Assembly (NCBI RefSeq): GCF_022921075.1
Contig: NZ_CP095050.1
Location: 2,666,001-2,730,000 of the forward strand
Direction of reading: 5' to 3'
DNA from: Hymenobacter sp. 5317J-9
GTDB taxonomy: Bacteria; Bacteroidota; Bacteroidia; Cytophagales; Hymenobacteraceae
DNA length: 64,000 nucleotides
The position numbers were made by a program, and so were the translations under genes. Under the pieces are notes generated by a model. The model was not told the origin of the DNA and ran no database searches. It saw only the letters and a list, made by a program, of their open reading frames with translations. Shown here in pieces: positions 15,469 through 26,386 of this stretch (its first letter is position 1; each line of letters opens with the position of its first letter).

Positions 15469-16848
15469 CTATGAAGGGGGCATGAACCCGGCCGTGGGTC
15501 CCGCTTCGGGCCCAAATTCCAGCACAAAAGCGGTGCCCCGACCCAGCTCCGACTCGGCCCGGAGCGTGGCCCCGTGAAAGCCGGCAATGGTTTTGGCAAT
15601 GGGCAAGCCCAGCCCGTAGCCCTCGGGCGAGCCCGGCGCGTTGGCGTGGAATCGCCGAAACCGGTCAAACAGGTAGGGAAGGTGGTCGGGGGCAATGCCC
15701 GGGCCGGTGTCTTCCACGCGCAGGGTGTAGCTGCCCTGCGGCCCGGGCCGGCCCAGCACCCGGATGTGGCCGCCCTCGCGGTTGTACTTGATGGCGTTCG
15801 AGAGCAGGTTGCGAATGAGCGTGTGCATCAGGCTGGCGTTGGCCCGCGGGCGCACGTCGTTGCCGGTCATGTCCACTTCCAGGGTAATGTCGCGCTGCTG
15901 CCGGCGGTCGTCCAGCTCCTCGGCCACGTCGGCCACGGCGGCGCCCAGGGCCACGGCCTCTTCGCGCAGGTATTGCTCGTTTTCGATGTTGGCGATGAGC
16001 AGTAGGGTGCGCACGGTGTTGCGTAAACGGTAGAGCGTGCGCTGCGATTCCACTATCTGCTGGGCATGCACTTCGGGCAGCGAAGGGTCCTGCAGCATGT
16101 TCTCGAAGCGCGACTGCAGGATGCTGGCCGGGGTGAGCAGCTCGTGGCTCACGTTGCTCATAAACTCCCGCTCCTTGGCAAAAGCCGACTGCACCTGCCG
16201 CATCAGCGAGTTCAACCGGTCATCGAGCCGGCGGAAGTCAGTGGTGTCAGTTTCAACGGGTTCAAAATTAAAATCTGACGGCTGCCGAATGCCCCGCAGC
16301 TTGCGCACAATGAGCTCGCGCAGGGGCGCCAGCAGGTAGTGCGCCACCGCGGCATCGGACACCACCGTGAGCAGTGTGGCTGCAATGAGCACCCACAAGG
16401 CCAGCTGCCGCAGCGTGGCCGTGAGCAGTTCTACGGTTTCAAGCGAGGACCCGATTTCAAGGCGAAACGCCCGCCGGGCGGCCCCGCCGGGCGGCCGGGC
16501 AAAGCTCAGGATGCGGAAGTCTTCCACCTGCTCATCCACCTGCCGGGGCTCTTCAAAAATGCGCTCGGGGGGCAGCGGCGCGCCGGTCGGCAGCGGCGTC
16601 ACGGTGATGTATTCCTGCTTGAAGATGTTGTAGTCGGCGTAGGTTTCGGCGCGCTCGCCCCGCTCAAACGCCACCAGGCCGTCGCGGGCGATGAGGGCCA
16701 GCACCCGCCGCTGCTGGTCGCGCAGGCGGTAGTCGGTGTGGGCCACGGCCACGCGCTGCACAATGGGCGGAATCACCAGCACCCCCAGCAGCACCAGCAG
16801 CAGCTTGGAAACGGCATTCGAGATGGCCAGCTTGGCTTCGAGGCGCAT
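15469..16848 (-). CDS. two-component sensor histidine kinase
   Basis: A 459-residue membrane kinase. TM1 (~15-33) and TM2 (~148-172) flank a ~115-residue periplasmic sensor. The dimerisation/phosphoacceptor helix carries His235 in Ser-His-Glu-Leu-Leu-Thr-Pro. The ATP-binding domain shows the N box (Asn-Leu-Leu-Ser-Asn-Ala), Asp-Thr-Gly-Pro-Gly-Ile (G1), an F box and Gly-Tyr-Gly-Leu-Gly-Leu (G2). It phosphorylates the OmpR-type regulator encoded upstream. The signal is unknown. A 111-bp palindrome separates the two genes, so kinase expression may be reduced relative to the regulator. Confidence 0.94.
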   Translation of the reverse strand: MRLEAKLAISNAVSKLLLVLLGVLVIPPIVQRVAVAHTDYRLRDQQRRVLALIARDGLVAFERGERAETYADYNIFKQEYITVTPLPTGAPLPPERIFEEPRQVDEQVEDFRILSFARPPGGAARRAFRLEIGSSLETVELLTATLRQLALWVLIAATLLTVVSDAAVAHYLLAPLRELIVRKLRGIRQPSDFNFEPVETDTTDFRRLDDRLNSLMRQVQSAFAKEREFMSNVSHELLTPASILQSRFENMLQDPSLPEVHAQQIVESQRTLYRLRNTVRTLLLIANIENEQYLREEAVALGAAVADVAEELDDRRQQRDITLEVDMTGNDVRPRANASLMHTLIRNLLSNAIKYNREGGHIRVLGRPGPQGSYTLRVEDTGPGIAPDHLPYLFDRFRRFHANAPGSPEGYGLGLPIAKTIAGFHGATLRAESELGRGTAFVLEFGPEAGPTAGFMPPS

Positions 16849-16895
16849 GCGGTGGCGGGTTGGTGGGGAAGTGGATTGGCGGAATAAACGGACAA

Positions 16896-17006
16896 AAAAA
16901 CGTCATGCTGAGCGCAGCCGAAGCATCTCGCGTGCAATAGTAAATCCTGACGTTTGGATTACTATCACAAGCGAGATGCTTCGGCTGCGCTCAGCATGAC
17001 GTTTTT
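16896..17006. repeat. family A palindromic repeat, copy 2, inside a two-component operon
   Basis: A near-perfect 111-bp palindrome. Outer arms of ~37 bp begin AAAAACGTCATGCTGAGCGC and close with the exact complement. An inner stem ATAGTAAATCC/GGATTACTAT continues after a short mismatch. It fills the gap between the response regulator (ends 17026) and the kinase (starts 16848). A-runs and T-runs flank the arms, so it could act as a terminator or attenuator in either direction. Confidence 0.85.
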
Positions 17007-17025
17007 CTTGAGAAAAAGCCGCCGC

Positions 17026-17706
17026 CTACTCCGCCGCGCGGTAGCCGATGCCGCGCACCGTTTCGAGGAAGTCGGATGGGCCGAACTGGGCCAGCTTCTT
17101 GCGCACGTTTTTGATGTGCACGTCGATGTAGTTGGAATCGGAGTCATCTTCCAGCACGTTGCCCCACAGGTGCTCGCCCAGCTGCAGGCGCGTGAGCACC
17201 CGGCCGCGGTGCAGCAGCAGGTAGTGCAGCAGGTCAAACTCTTTTTTGGTGAGGGGCACTTCCTGGCCGCCGTGGCGCACCAGGCGGGCGTTGGGGTCCA
17301 TGCTAAAGCCGTTGCCGAAATTGATTTCGGGGCGCTTGAGGTTGAATTTGCGGCGCGTGATGGCCTGCATGCGGCTGGTGAGCTCCAGCAGCGAGAAGGG
17401 CTTGGGCAGGTAGTCGTCGGCCCCGAGGTCGAGGCCACGAATGCGGTCATCGAGGGCGCCGCGGGCGGTGAGGATGATGAAAGAGGCCTCCTGGTTTTCG
17501 TTGAGGCGGGCTTCCTTGAGCAGGTCGAGGCCGTCGCCGCCGGGCAGGCCCAGGTCGAGGAGCACGAAGTCGTAGCTGCTCACGTACAGCTTTTCGGACG
17601 CTTCGGCGTAGGTGTAGGCCGAATCGACCAAATACTGGGCCTGAAGGAGAAATTGACGCATTTCCTGGTGCAGGCTTTTTTCGTCTTCGATGAGCAGGAC
17701 GTGCAT
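17026..17706 (-). CDS. OmpR/PhoB-family response regulator
   Basis: A 226-residue regulator. The receiver domain (1-120) has acidic Glu7/Asp8, phosphoacceptor Asp51 in Leu-Asp-Leu-Gly-Leu-Pro, Thr80 and Lys102 (Pro-Lys-Pro-Phe). The C-terminal winged helix (~130-225) ends in Glu-Thr-Val-Arg-Gly-Ile-Gly-Tyr-Arg. It pairs with the kinase gene downstream. The start codon lies 154 bp from the divergent histidine-phosphatase start. Regulon unknown. Confidence 0.95.
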   Translation of the reverse strand: MHVLLIEDEKSLHQEMRQFLLQAQYLVDSAYTYAEASEKLYVSSYDFVLLDLGLPGGDGLDLLKEARLNENQEASFIILTARGALDDRIRGLDLGADDYLPKPFSLLELTSRMQAITRRKFNLKRPEINFGNGFSMDPNARLVRHGGQEVPLTKKEFDLLHYLLLHRGRVLTRLQLGEHLWGNVLEDDSDSNYIDVHIKNVRKKLAQFGPSDFLETVRGIGYRAAE

Positions 17707-17860
17707 GGCGGGGGGCGGGTAAGGGTCGGAATGAAGTTAACGGGTGCAACATACGCCACGGCGGCCTGAAGGCCACATGAAGCAAATTTGTGGTCCGGCA
17801 GAAAACCATTCGGGTTTGTGGTGTAATTTGCTCGGGCAACCCGAAGCCCATTCTTCCCCC

Positions 17861-18475
17861 ATGACTGCACGTTTTCCCTTCCGCCTTCTTTTTCTGCTTG
17901 CTGTACTGGCCGGCCTGGCCAGCCGCCCCGTGGCCGCCCAAACCAAAGCCGCGCCCAAAACCAAAGCAAAACCCATCGTGACGACGATTTACATCGTGCG
18001 CCACGCCGAAAAAGATTCTACCTCGAACCCCGCCGACCCCGCGCTGTCGGCCGTGGGCCAGGTGCGGGCCCAGGCCCTGCGTCAAACGCTGGAGCGCCGC
18101 CACCCCGCCGCGCTTTTCACCACCAACACCGTGCGCACCCGCGCCACCCTGGCCCCGCTGGCCGCCGCCACCAAGCTGGAGCCCAAGGAGTACGACCCGC
18201 GCCGGGGTCGCGACCTCGCCGACCTCATTCTCAAGGATTATGCTGGCAAGTCGGTCGTCATCGTGGGCCATTCCAACAACGTGCTGTCACTCATCGATGA
18301 CTTTGGGGCCGTGCCGCCGGTCGACGAAATTGCCGACAACGAGTACGACTACCTGTTCACGGTGCGCGTGGCCGACGGCGTGTCGCCCACGGCCGAAGTG
18401 CGCGGCTACGGCGCCGAGCGCAAGCCCGCCGGCAAGCTGAAAGCCGCGCCGGCCGCCATGGCTCCCATGAAATAA
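17861..18475 (+). CDS. secreted histidine phosphatase superfamily protein
   Basis: A 204-residue protein with an N-terminal signal peptide ending near Val-Ala-Ala-Gln (~27). The catalytic Arg-His-Ala-Glu-Lys is at 47-51, and the second histidine is in Gly-His-Ser-Asn-Asn. This is the phosphoglycerate-mutase-like (SixA/PhoE) fold, so it probably hydrolyses a phosphomonoester in the periplasm. A basic tail follows. The substrate cannot be inferred. ATG 17861 starts the signal peptide. It is divergent from the response regulator. Confidence 0.9.
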   Translation: MTARFPFRLLFLLAVLAGLASRPVAAQTKAAPKTKAKPIVTTIYIVRHAEKDSTSNPADPALSAVGQVRAQALRQTLERRHPAALFTTNTVRTRATLAPLAAATKLEPKEYDPRRGRDLADLILKDYAGKSVVIVGHSNNVLSLIDDFGAVPPVDEIADNEYDYLFTVRVADGVSPTAEVRGYGAERKPAGKLKAAPAAMAPMK

Positions 18476-18497
18476 ATCTTCTTTTTCTGGCCCCATT

Positions 18498-18544
18498 GTC
18501 GGCCACCCGCGCGGGCTCACTCGGCCGCGGCGCGGGTGGCCGAC
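18498..18544. repeat. 15-bp inverted repeat next to the M28 peptidase promoter
   Basis: GTCGGCCACCCGCGC at 18498-18512 and its perfect complement at 18530-18544, with a 17-base loop. It sits 22 bp after the phosphatase stop and ends 1 bp before the -7 box of the next gene. There is no U tract, so a regulatory role is as likely as termination. Confidence 0.6.
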
Positions 18545-18545
18545 G

Positions 18546-18553
18546 TACTTTCG
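18546..18553 (+). promoter_or_regulatory. candidate -7 box for the M28 peptidase
   Basis: TACTTTCG, one mismatch from TAnnTTTG, 44 bp before the start codon and immediately after the inverted repeat. Confidence 0.4.
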
Positions 18554-18597
18554 CGTTTGCCTGGCGGTCTTCGCCGGGTTCACCTGGTTATTGCCCC

Positions 18598-20037
18598 ATG
18601 CCCAGCTTCGTTCTCAAAACTTTCTTGTGCGCCAGCGCTGCCCTGGTGCTCAGCACCCCGGCTACCCACGCGCAGCTTCGCAAAAAAAGCCGCCCCGCCC
18701 CGGTGGCCGCCGCCAGACCAGACCGCACCGACTCGGTGGCGCTGCGCAAAATCTTCGACGAAGCCCTGCTGCGCGGCGAGAGCTACGAAAACCTGCGCTA
18801 CCTCACCGGCAACATCGGCCCGCGCCTGTCGGGCTCGCCGCAGGCCCAGATGGCCGTGGACTGGGGCAAGGCCACCATGGAAAAAGCCGGCTTCGACCGC
18901 GTGTACCTGCAGGAGGTGATGGTGCCGCACTGGGTGCGCGGCGGCAAGGAGAAGGGCGAAATCGTGGGCAACAAAGGCAAGGAAATCAAGGTGCCGGTGT
19001 GCGCGCTGGGCGGCTCGGTGGGCACCGGTGGCAAGCTTAAGGCCGGCGTGGTGGAGGTGCACAGCTTCGAGGAGCTGAAAAAGCTGCCCGACGAGGCCGT
19101 GAAAGGCAAGTTCGTGTTCTACAACCGGCCATTTGATGACGCGCTGATTGAGCCGGGCCAGGCCTACGGGCGCGCCGGCGACCAGCGCCGCAGCGGCGCC
19201 ATCGAGGCCGCCCGGCGCGGCGCGGTGGGCGCGCTGGTGCGCTCCCTCACCAGCGCCCGCGACGACAACCCGCACACGGGCACCATGCAGTACGACCCGG
19301 CCGTGCCCAAAGTGCCCGGCGCTGCCCTCAGCACCAACGCCGCCGACCAGCTCAGCCAGCTGCTGAAGGCCAACCCCGAGCTGCAGTTTGAGCTGGAAAT
19401 GGAATGTATCACGCTGCCCGACGAGAAAAGCTACAACGTGGTGGGCGAAATCCGGGGCAGCAAGTTTCCGCAGGAAATCATCACCGTGGGCGGCCACCTC
19501 GACTCCTGGGACCTGGCCCAGGGCGCCCACGACGACGGCACCGGCTGCGTGCAAAGCATCGAGGCGCTGCGCCTGCTGCGCGCCGCCGGCTACAAGCCCG
19601 AGCGCACCGTGCGGGCCGTGCTGTTTATGAACGAAGAAAACGGCACCCGCGGCGGCAACGAGTACGCTCGCCTGGCCGCCCAGAACAAGGAAACGCACGT
19701 GGCCGCCATCGAGTCGGACGGCGGCGGATTCACGCCGCGCGGCTTCGGTCTGGAATCGGACGCCGCCACCCTGGCCAAAGTAGCCAGCTGGGCGCCGCTG
19801 CTCAAGCCATACAACGTGGACGACATCACCGCCGGCCACGGCGGCACCGACATCGAGCCCCTGAAAGCTGCCGTGCAGCCGAAGGCCCTCATCGGCTACA
19901 AATGCGACTCGCAGCGCTACTTCGACATTCACCACACGGCCGCCGATACCTTCGACAAGGTGAACCGCCGCGAGCTGGAGCTTGGCAGCGCCAGCATGGC
20001 CTCGCTGATTTACCTGCTGAGCAAATACGGGCTGTAG
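18598..20037 (+). CDS. secreted M28-family zinc aminopeptidase
   Basis: A 479-residue protein with a signal peptide (cleavage after Thr-His-Ala-Gln, ~25). A protease-associated-type insert occupies ~125-260. The di-zinc catalytic domain shows His300-Leu-Asp302, the bridging Asp in Gly-Ala-His-Asp-Asp-Gly-Thr-Gly (~312), the catalytic Glu-Glu in Met-Asn-Glu-Glu-Asn (~343), Glu-Ser-Asp-Gly-Gly and the terminal His-His-Thr. It releases N-terminal amino acids from peptides outside the cytoplasm. ATG 18598 begins the signal peptide. The S8 protease gene follows 60 bp downstream on the same strand, so the two may be co-expressed. Confidence 0.94.
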   Translation: MPSFVLKTFLCASAALVLSTPATHAQLRKKSRPAPVAAARPDRTDSVALRKIFDEALLRGESYENLRYLTGNIGPRLSGSPQAQMAVDWGKATMEKAGFDRVYLQEVMVPHWVRGGKEKGEIVGNKGKEIKVPVCALGGSVGTGGKLKAGVVEVHSFEELKKLPDEAVKGKFVFYNRPFDDALIEPGQAYGRAGDQRRSGAIEAARRGAVGALVRSLTSARDDNPHTGTMQYDPAVPKVPGAALSTNAADQLSQLLKANPELQFELEMECITLPDEKSYNVVGEIRGSKFPQEIITVGGHLDSWDLAQGAHDDGTGCVQSIEALRLLRAAGYKPERTVRAVLFMNEENGTRGGNEYARLAAQNKETHVAAIESDGGGFTPRGFGLESDAATLAKVASWAPLLKPYNVDDITAGHGGTDIEPLKAAVQPKALIGYKCDSQRYFDIHHTAADTFDKVNRRELELGSASMASLIYLLSKYGL

Positions 20038-20081
20038 CCAGCTGCCAACAACCCGCAACCAAACTAGCCGGCGGATGAGTT

Positions 20082-20092
20082 AGGAGGGAGCA
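20082..20092 (+). promoter_or_regulatory. unusual strong Shine-Dalgarno before the S8 peptidase
   Basis: AGGAGGGAG lies a few bases before the GTG start codons. Most genes in the window lack such a site, so it supports the GTG 20098 start. Confidence 0.5.
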
Positions 20093-20097
20093 AACGT

Positions 20098-21945
20098 GTG
20101 TACCCAACTGTGAACAAAAGGTCTTTTACGAAGCTGCGGCGAGGCCTCTGCGTGGGCGTGCTGCTGCTGCCGGCGCTGGTTCGGCCCGCGGCCGGGCAGG
20201 GGAGAAGCGCCGAGCCAACGGCCCGCTACTGGGTGACGCTGCGCGACAAAACCGGGGCGCGCTTCGCCCCAAATCAATATTTTTCGGTCGAAGCGCAGGC
20301 CCGCCGCGCCCGCCAGCACCTGCCCGCCTACGACGCTACCGACCTGCCCGTGCGCCCCGATTACGTGGCCGCCGTGGCCGCGCACGTCGATACCGTGACG
20401 CTGGTGAGCCGCTGGTTCAATGCCGTGGCGTGCCGGGCCACGCCGGCGCAGGCGCAGGCCCTGGCGGCGCTGCCCGGCGTGCGGGCCGTGGTGCCCTGGC
20501 CCTTGCGGGAGGCGCAGGCTGCCCGATTTTCGAGGGTGAAGCCATCTGAGTCTCCAGTCCTAAGCCCGCGGCCACCCAAGCCGCTGTCGGCCAACGACTA
20601 CCTGCTGGCCCGGCGCCAAATCGCTCACCTCGACGGCCCGGCACTGCGCGCCGCCGGGCTGGATGGGCGCGGCATGCGCATTGCGGTGTTTGATGTGGGC
20701 TTTCGGGGGCTGCCCGAGCACCCGGCGTTTCAGCAACTGGTGGCCGACAAGCGCATTGTGGCCACCCACGACTTTTTGCGCAACGCCGACAACGTGTTTT
20801 TGGGCGGCAGCCACGGCACCGAGGTAATGGGCTGCCTGGCCGGCCGCCTGCCCGGCCGACCCGACGGCTCGGCCGGCCCCGCCCTGGGCTTGGCCCCGGC
20901 CGCCGACTACCTGCTGGCCCGCACTGAGCAGCTGCACCGCGAGCGCTACGCCGAAGAAGAAGCCTGGCTGGCCGCCGTGGAGTGGGCCGACCGCCTCGGG
21001 GCCGACATCATCAACTCGTCGCTGGCTTACACCGAGCAGCGCTATTTCCCCGAGCACATGGACGGCCGCCGCAGCCTGATAGCGCGGGCCGCCAATCTGG
21101 CCGCCCGCAAAGGCATGCTGGTGGTGAGCGCCGCCGGCAACGACGGCGACAACGACTGGGTGCGCATTGGCACGCCGGCCGATGCCGACTCGGTGCTGGC
21201 CGTGGGCGGGCTCGACCCGGAAACCGGCCTGCACGTCGATTTCAGCTCCTATGGTCCCACCGCCGACCGCCGTCCCAAGCCCAACGTGGCCGCCTTCGGC
21301 ATCGTGCTCACTACCACCACCGACGAATACGAGCGGCTGGAAGGTACCTCGTTTTCGGCGCCGCTGATGGCGGGGTTTGCGGCCTGTGTGTGGCAGCAGC
21401 AGCGCCAGCTCACGGCCATGCAGCTGTTTCGGGGGCTGGAGCAGGCGGCGGAGCTGTACCCGTATTTCGATTATGCCCACGGCTTCGGCCGGCCGCGATT
21501 GGCGCGCTTTGGGCAGGGCCAGGGCACGCCGTCAGCTGCGCCCACCTTCGATTTTGTGCCGCACGACAGCCTGGTGGCCGTGGTCATCAGGCCCGATGCG
21601 GCCGTGCGCCCGGCCGAAGTGCTGCCCCTCATAGCCGACCAAAACGGTGCGGTGCTGGCCGCCGAGCTGCTGGGCGAAGAAAAGGCCCCGGCCGATGGCA
21701 ACACGCCCCGCGTGGGCCGCGAGCAACCCGTGCCCGGCAGCAGCCCGCCGCTGGCGCCCCTGCCCGAGCCCAATTACCCGGCCTACCTGTACTGGAACCT
21801 GGCCGACCGCCGCGGCGTGCTGCACCGCTACGAAACCCGCGCCGTGACCCAGCGCCTGGTGCTGCAGGTGCCGCGCCGGCTGCTGCGCGGCGGCGAAGCG
21901 CTAAGGGTGCACTTCAAAGGCTACACCGGAAGCTATTCAGAATGA
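20098..21945 (+). CDS. secreted S8 subtilisin-like serine peptidase
   Basis: A 615-residue subtilase with a signal peptide (~15-35). The catalytic triad is Asp199 (Phe-Asp-Val-Gly), His239 (Gly-Ser-His-Gly-Thr) and Ser418 (Gly-Thr-Ser-Phe-Ser), with oxyanion Asn348. A ~130-residue propeptide-like segment precedes the catalytic domain, and a beta-rich domain follows it. No T9SS sorting domain is visible. The GTG start at 20098 has an AGGAGGGAG Shine-Dalgarno 5-6 bp upstream, rare in this phylum, and another in-frame GTG at 20110. The stop overlaps the ATG of the following barrel protein (ATGA), indicating translational coupling. Confidence 0.93.
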   Translation: MYPTVNKRSFTKLRRGLCVGVLLLPALVRPAAGQGRSAEPTARYWVTLRDKTGARFAPNQYFSVEAQARRARQHLPAYDATDLPVRPDYVAAVAAHVDTVTLVSRWFNAVACRATPAQAQALAALPGVRAVVPWPLREAQAARFSRVKPSESPVLSPRPPKPLSANDYLLARRQIAHLDGPALRAAGLDGRGMRIAVFDVGFRGLPEHPAFQQLVADKRIVATHDFLRNADNVFLGGSHGTEVMGCLAGRLPGRPDGSAGPALGLAPAADYLLARTEQLHRERYAEEEAWLAAVEWADRLGADIINSSLAYTEQRYFPEHMDGRRSLIARAANLAARKGMLVVSAAGNDGDNDWVRIGTPADADSVLAVGGLDPETGLHVDFSSYGPTADRRPKPNVAAFGIVLTTTTDEYERLEGTSFSAPLMAGFAACVWQQQRQLTAMQLFRGLEQAAELYPYFDYAHGFGRPRLARFGQGQGTPSAAPTFDFVPHDSLVAVVIRPDAAVRPAEVLPLIADQNGAVLAAELLGEEKAPADGNTPRVGREQPVPGSSPPLAPLPEPNYPAYLYWNLADRRGVLHRYETRAVTQRLVLQVPRRLLRGGEALRVHFKGYTGSYSE

Positions 21946-22703
21946 GTGAGGCAATGGCATCCTACTTTCAACACGAGGCCGACGCTCCCGGGCGCCGGGT
22001 GAGGCTGGCGCTGCTGACGGGCTTGCTACTGGTCCTGCTGGCCCGGCCCGAGGCGCGGGCCCAGCAGGTGCTGGTGCAAGCCAACGTCGCCGACGATACC
22101 ATCAAAACCATTTTCGGGCCCAACCGGCGGTATTTCGCGCACGGTTATTTCGCCTATGGGCTGCTGGCGGGCGGCGCAGGCACGCCATTGCGCTACGGGC
22201 TGGGCTCGGCCGAGTTGCGGGCCGGGGGGCGCTTCAAGGTGCGCTTCTCCCAAAGCCTGGCCCTGAATTTCGACCTCGGCTACGCCTACCAGCACCTTGA
22301 CTTAGACCAGAAGCCCGGCAAAACCGTGCCCACGCCCACGCTGCACCGCAGCGAAAGCCTGGGCCTGCACCAGATATATGCCGAAACCAGCCTGCGCCTC
22401 AACGCCGGGCGGCGCGGCAACTCGGTGGGCCGCTACCTCGACCTGCTGGCGGGCGGCGGCTGGGTGGCTGGCACGAGCCACACCACCGAGGACGAGCCCG
22501 GTCCCGGCATTGGCTCGGTCGAAACCACCGAGCGGGGCTTGCCTTATATGCGCCGCTGGACCGGCACCGTGGGCGCCCGTCTGGGCATCGACCGCTACGC
22601 TTTCGTGGCGCGGCGCCGCTTCACGCCCGCGTTTGCGCCGGCCTACGCCGCCTGGCCCGAGCTGTCCCGCTGGGTGCTGGGCCTGGAAATCGGCCTGTTC
22701 TAG
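21942..22703 (+). CDS. outer-membrane beta-barrel protein, translationally coupled to the S8 peptidase
   Basis: A 253-residue protein with a signal peptide (~20-41) followed by alternating hydrophobic/polar strands (Asn-Phe-Asp-Leu-Gly-Tyr-Ala-Tyr; Tyr-Leu-Asp-Leu-Leu-Ala-Gly-Gly-Gly) typical of small outer-membrane barrels. It ends in Gly-Leu-Phe, an aromatic C-terminus. Its ATG overlaps the stop of the S8 gene by 3 bases. Such coupling suggests equal stoichiometry or a shared role, perhaps export or anchoring of the protease. That role is inference. Confidence 0.75.
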   Translation: MSEAMASYFQHEADAPGRRVRLALLTGLLLVLLARPEARAQQVLVQANVADDTIKTIFGPNRRYFAHGYFAYGLLAGGAGTPLRYGLGSAELRAGGRFKVRFSQSLALNFDLGYAYQHLDLDQKPGKTVPTPTLHRSESLGLHQIYAETSLRLNAGRRGNSVGRYLDLLAGGGWVAGTSHTTEDEPGPGIGSVETTERGLPYMRRWTGTVGARLGIDRYAFVARRRFTPAFAPAYAAWPELSRWVLGLEIGLF

Positions 22704-22811
22704 CCCGGAAGCGTGGCCCGCTAAATCCCCGGGCTGGCGTTTATCGTAAAAAAACGCGACAGCCGCGTTGCGGCAGGTGGCGCGTATAGTCATAGCGCCA
22801 TTTTCCTCCCT

Positions 22812-22819
22812 TACCTTCG
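22812..22819 (+). promoter_or_regulatory. -7 promoter box for the lipoprotein gene
   Basis: TACCTTCG, one mismatch from TAnnTTTG, 34 bp upstream of the ATG at 22854. Confidence 0.45.
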
Positions 22820-22853
22820 TGCGTCCGGCCACTTTGCGCGCCGGTATTTCTAC

Positions 22854-23471
22854 ATGAAAACTCACTCCTTCAAAGCCGCGGCCGTGTTAGCGCTGGCTGC
22901 GGGTCTCGTTCAACTTTCTTCCTGCGTCAGCACCGAGCGGGAAGTGAGCACCTCTTCTGCCGACCCGCGCACCACCTACACGCCGCCGCCCGCCGGCTCC
23001 CGTGTGCGCGTCAACAACAAAACCGTGCTCAACACGGTGAGCACCACCCACGCCTTCTCGAACCCCGCCGCGCCCGATAATTTCATCTTGCAGCTGCGCG
23101 GGCCCCGCGTGATTACGGCCCAGGCCCACCTCATCGTGACCAACAGCAAGGGCGACACCCTGCGCCACGAAGTGCTGCCGGCCCGCGCCCTGCTTAGCGA
23201 AAAATCCCTGGCCGACCCGCAGGCCGCCAGCGTGCGCGACCAGGAAATTGCCATTTTGCAGGGCATGAACAACTTTTTTGCCGACGGCCACTTCATTCAG
23301 CCGGCCATATCGCCCGGGGCGGAGCAGCCGGCTGAGATGGACACCAAAACCTGGGCCGCCCTGCGCGAAGACCCCGCCACCGTGGGTTTCGACTTCGTGG
23401 GGGCCGGCGGCGCCGAGCACCGCATTGCCTTTGCCCGCAAGCTGGGCAAGGCCGTCATCATCAGTCAGTAA
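22854..23471 (+). CDS. hypothetical lipoprotein
   Basis: A 205-residue protein whose signal peptide ends in the lipobox Leu-Ser-Ser-Cys24, so it is lipid-anchored. Residues ~35-50 are Pro/Thr-rich, and the rest is a mixed alpha/beta domain with no catalytic motif that I recognise. The segment Ile-Val-Thr-Asn-Ser-Lys-Gly-Asp-Thr-Leu resembles a beta-sandwich strand pair. It has its own promoter box and is followed 58 bp later by the DUF4920 gene. Confidence 0.78.
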   Translation: MKTHSFKAAAVLALAAGLVQLSSCVSTEREVSTSSADPRTTYTPPPAGSRVRVNNKTVLNTVSTTHAFSNPAAPDNFILQLRGPRVITAQAHLIVTNSKGDTLRHEVLPARALLSEKSLADPQAASVRDQEIAILQGMNNFFADGHFIQPAISPGAEQPAEMDTKTWAALREDPATVGFDFVGAGGAEHRIAFARKLGKAVIISQ

Positions 23472-23529
23472 CTCCGGCTGACAAAGGCCTGCTTTCCTGA
23501 ATACTCATCATTTCTCTGTTGCTTTTCCC

Positions 23530-24129
23530 ATGAAGTTCTTCCTGTCATTTGTTGCCGTTTTAGTCGCCATTCTGGTCTTCATTCGGTTTGTGCCTTCGGC
23601 CCCCATCAACCCCGTGCTGCCCGTGGAGCAGGGCCAGGAAGAAGTGAACGGCCACAATGCTGAAGTGCCCAAGGGTTCGGGTGAGGAGGAAGAAGGCGAA
23701 GAAGGCCACAGCAGTACGAGCATTGCGCCCGTGGCCCCCGGCCAGACCTACGGCGCCGCCATCAGCCCCGAAGGCGCCCTGCCCATGACCGCCCTGAACA
23801 CCGCGCTTGGCGCCAGCGACTCGGCCCAGGTGAAACTGGTGGGCAAGGCTTCGGCCGTGTGCCAGGCCAAAGGCTGCTGGATGACCCTGCCCACCGCCGA
23901 CGGCAAGCAGATGCGCGTGCGCTTTAAGGATTACGCCTTTTTCGTGCCCAAAGACCTGAGCGGCCACGAGGTGGTGGTGAGCGGTTGGGCCCACCGCAGC
24001 ACGGTGCCCAAATCAGAGCTGCAGCACTACGCCAAAGACGCTGGCAAGTCGGATAAAGAAGTGGCGGCCATCACGCAGGACGAGCAGCAGCTCACTTTTA
24101 TGGCCGACGGGGTGCGCGTGCTGAACTAG
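23530..24129 (+). CDS. DUF4920 domain protein
   Basis: A 199-residue protein with an N-terminal membrane anchor or signal (1-22) and a Glu-rich linker (~33-62). A DUF4920 domain follows (~75-199) with the family hallmark Ala-Val-Cys-Gln-Ala-Lys-Gly-Cys-Trp-Met (about 113-122). The spaced cysteines could bind metal or form a disulfide outside the cytoplasm. Biochemical function is unknown. It ends at a clear terminator. Confidence 0.88.
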   Translation: MKFFLSFVAVLVAILVFIRFVPSAPINPVLPVEQGQEEVNGHNAEVPKGSGEEEEGEEGHSSTSIAPVAPGQTYGAAISPEGALPMTALNTALGASDSAQVKLVGKASAVCQAKGCWMTLPTADGKQMRVRFKDYAFFVPKDLSGHEVVVSGWAHRSTVPKSELQHYAKDAGKSDKEVAAITQDEQQLTFMADGVRVLN

Positions 24130-24157
24130 CATTACCCGCTGAGCTTGAAAGCAGTAG

Positions 24158-24185
24158 AAAGGCCACCCGCTGAGGTGGCCTTTTT
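24158..24185 (+). terminator. rho-independent terminator
   Basis: AAAGGCCACC/GGTGGCCTTT stem with a 6-base loop and a T5 tract, 29 bp after the DUF4920 stop. Confidence 0.88.
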
Positions 24186-24195
24186 CGTGTCTTAA

Positions 24196-26373
<2,178 letters not shown>

Positions 26374-26386
26374 TGCCGATTAGTTA

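Noticed and set aside
18496..18598. Earlier start for the M28 peptidase at 18496
   Set aside because: It would run through the inverted repeat and promoter box and displace the signal peptide.
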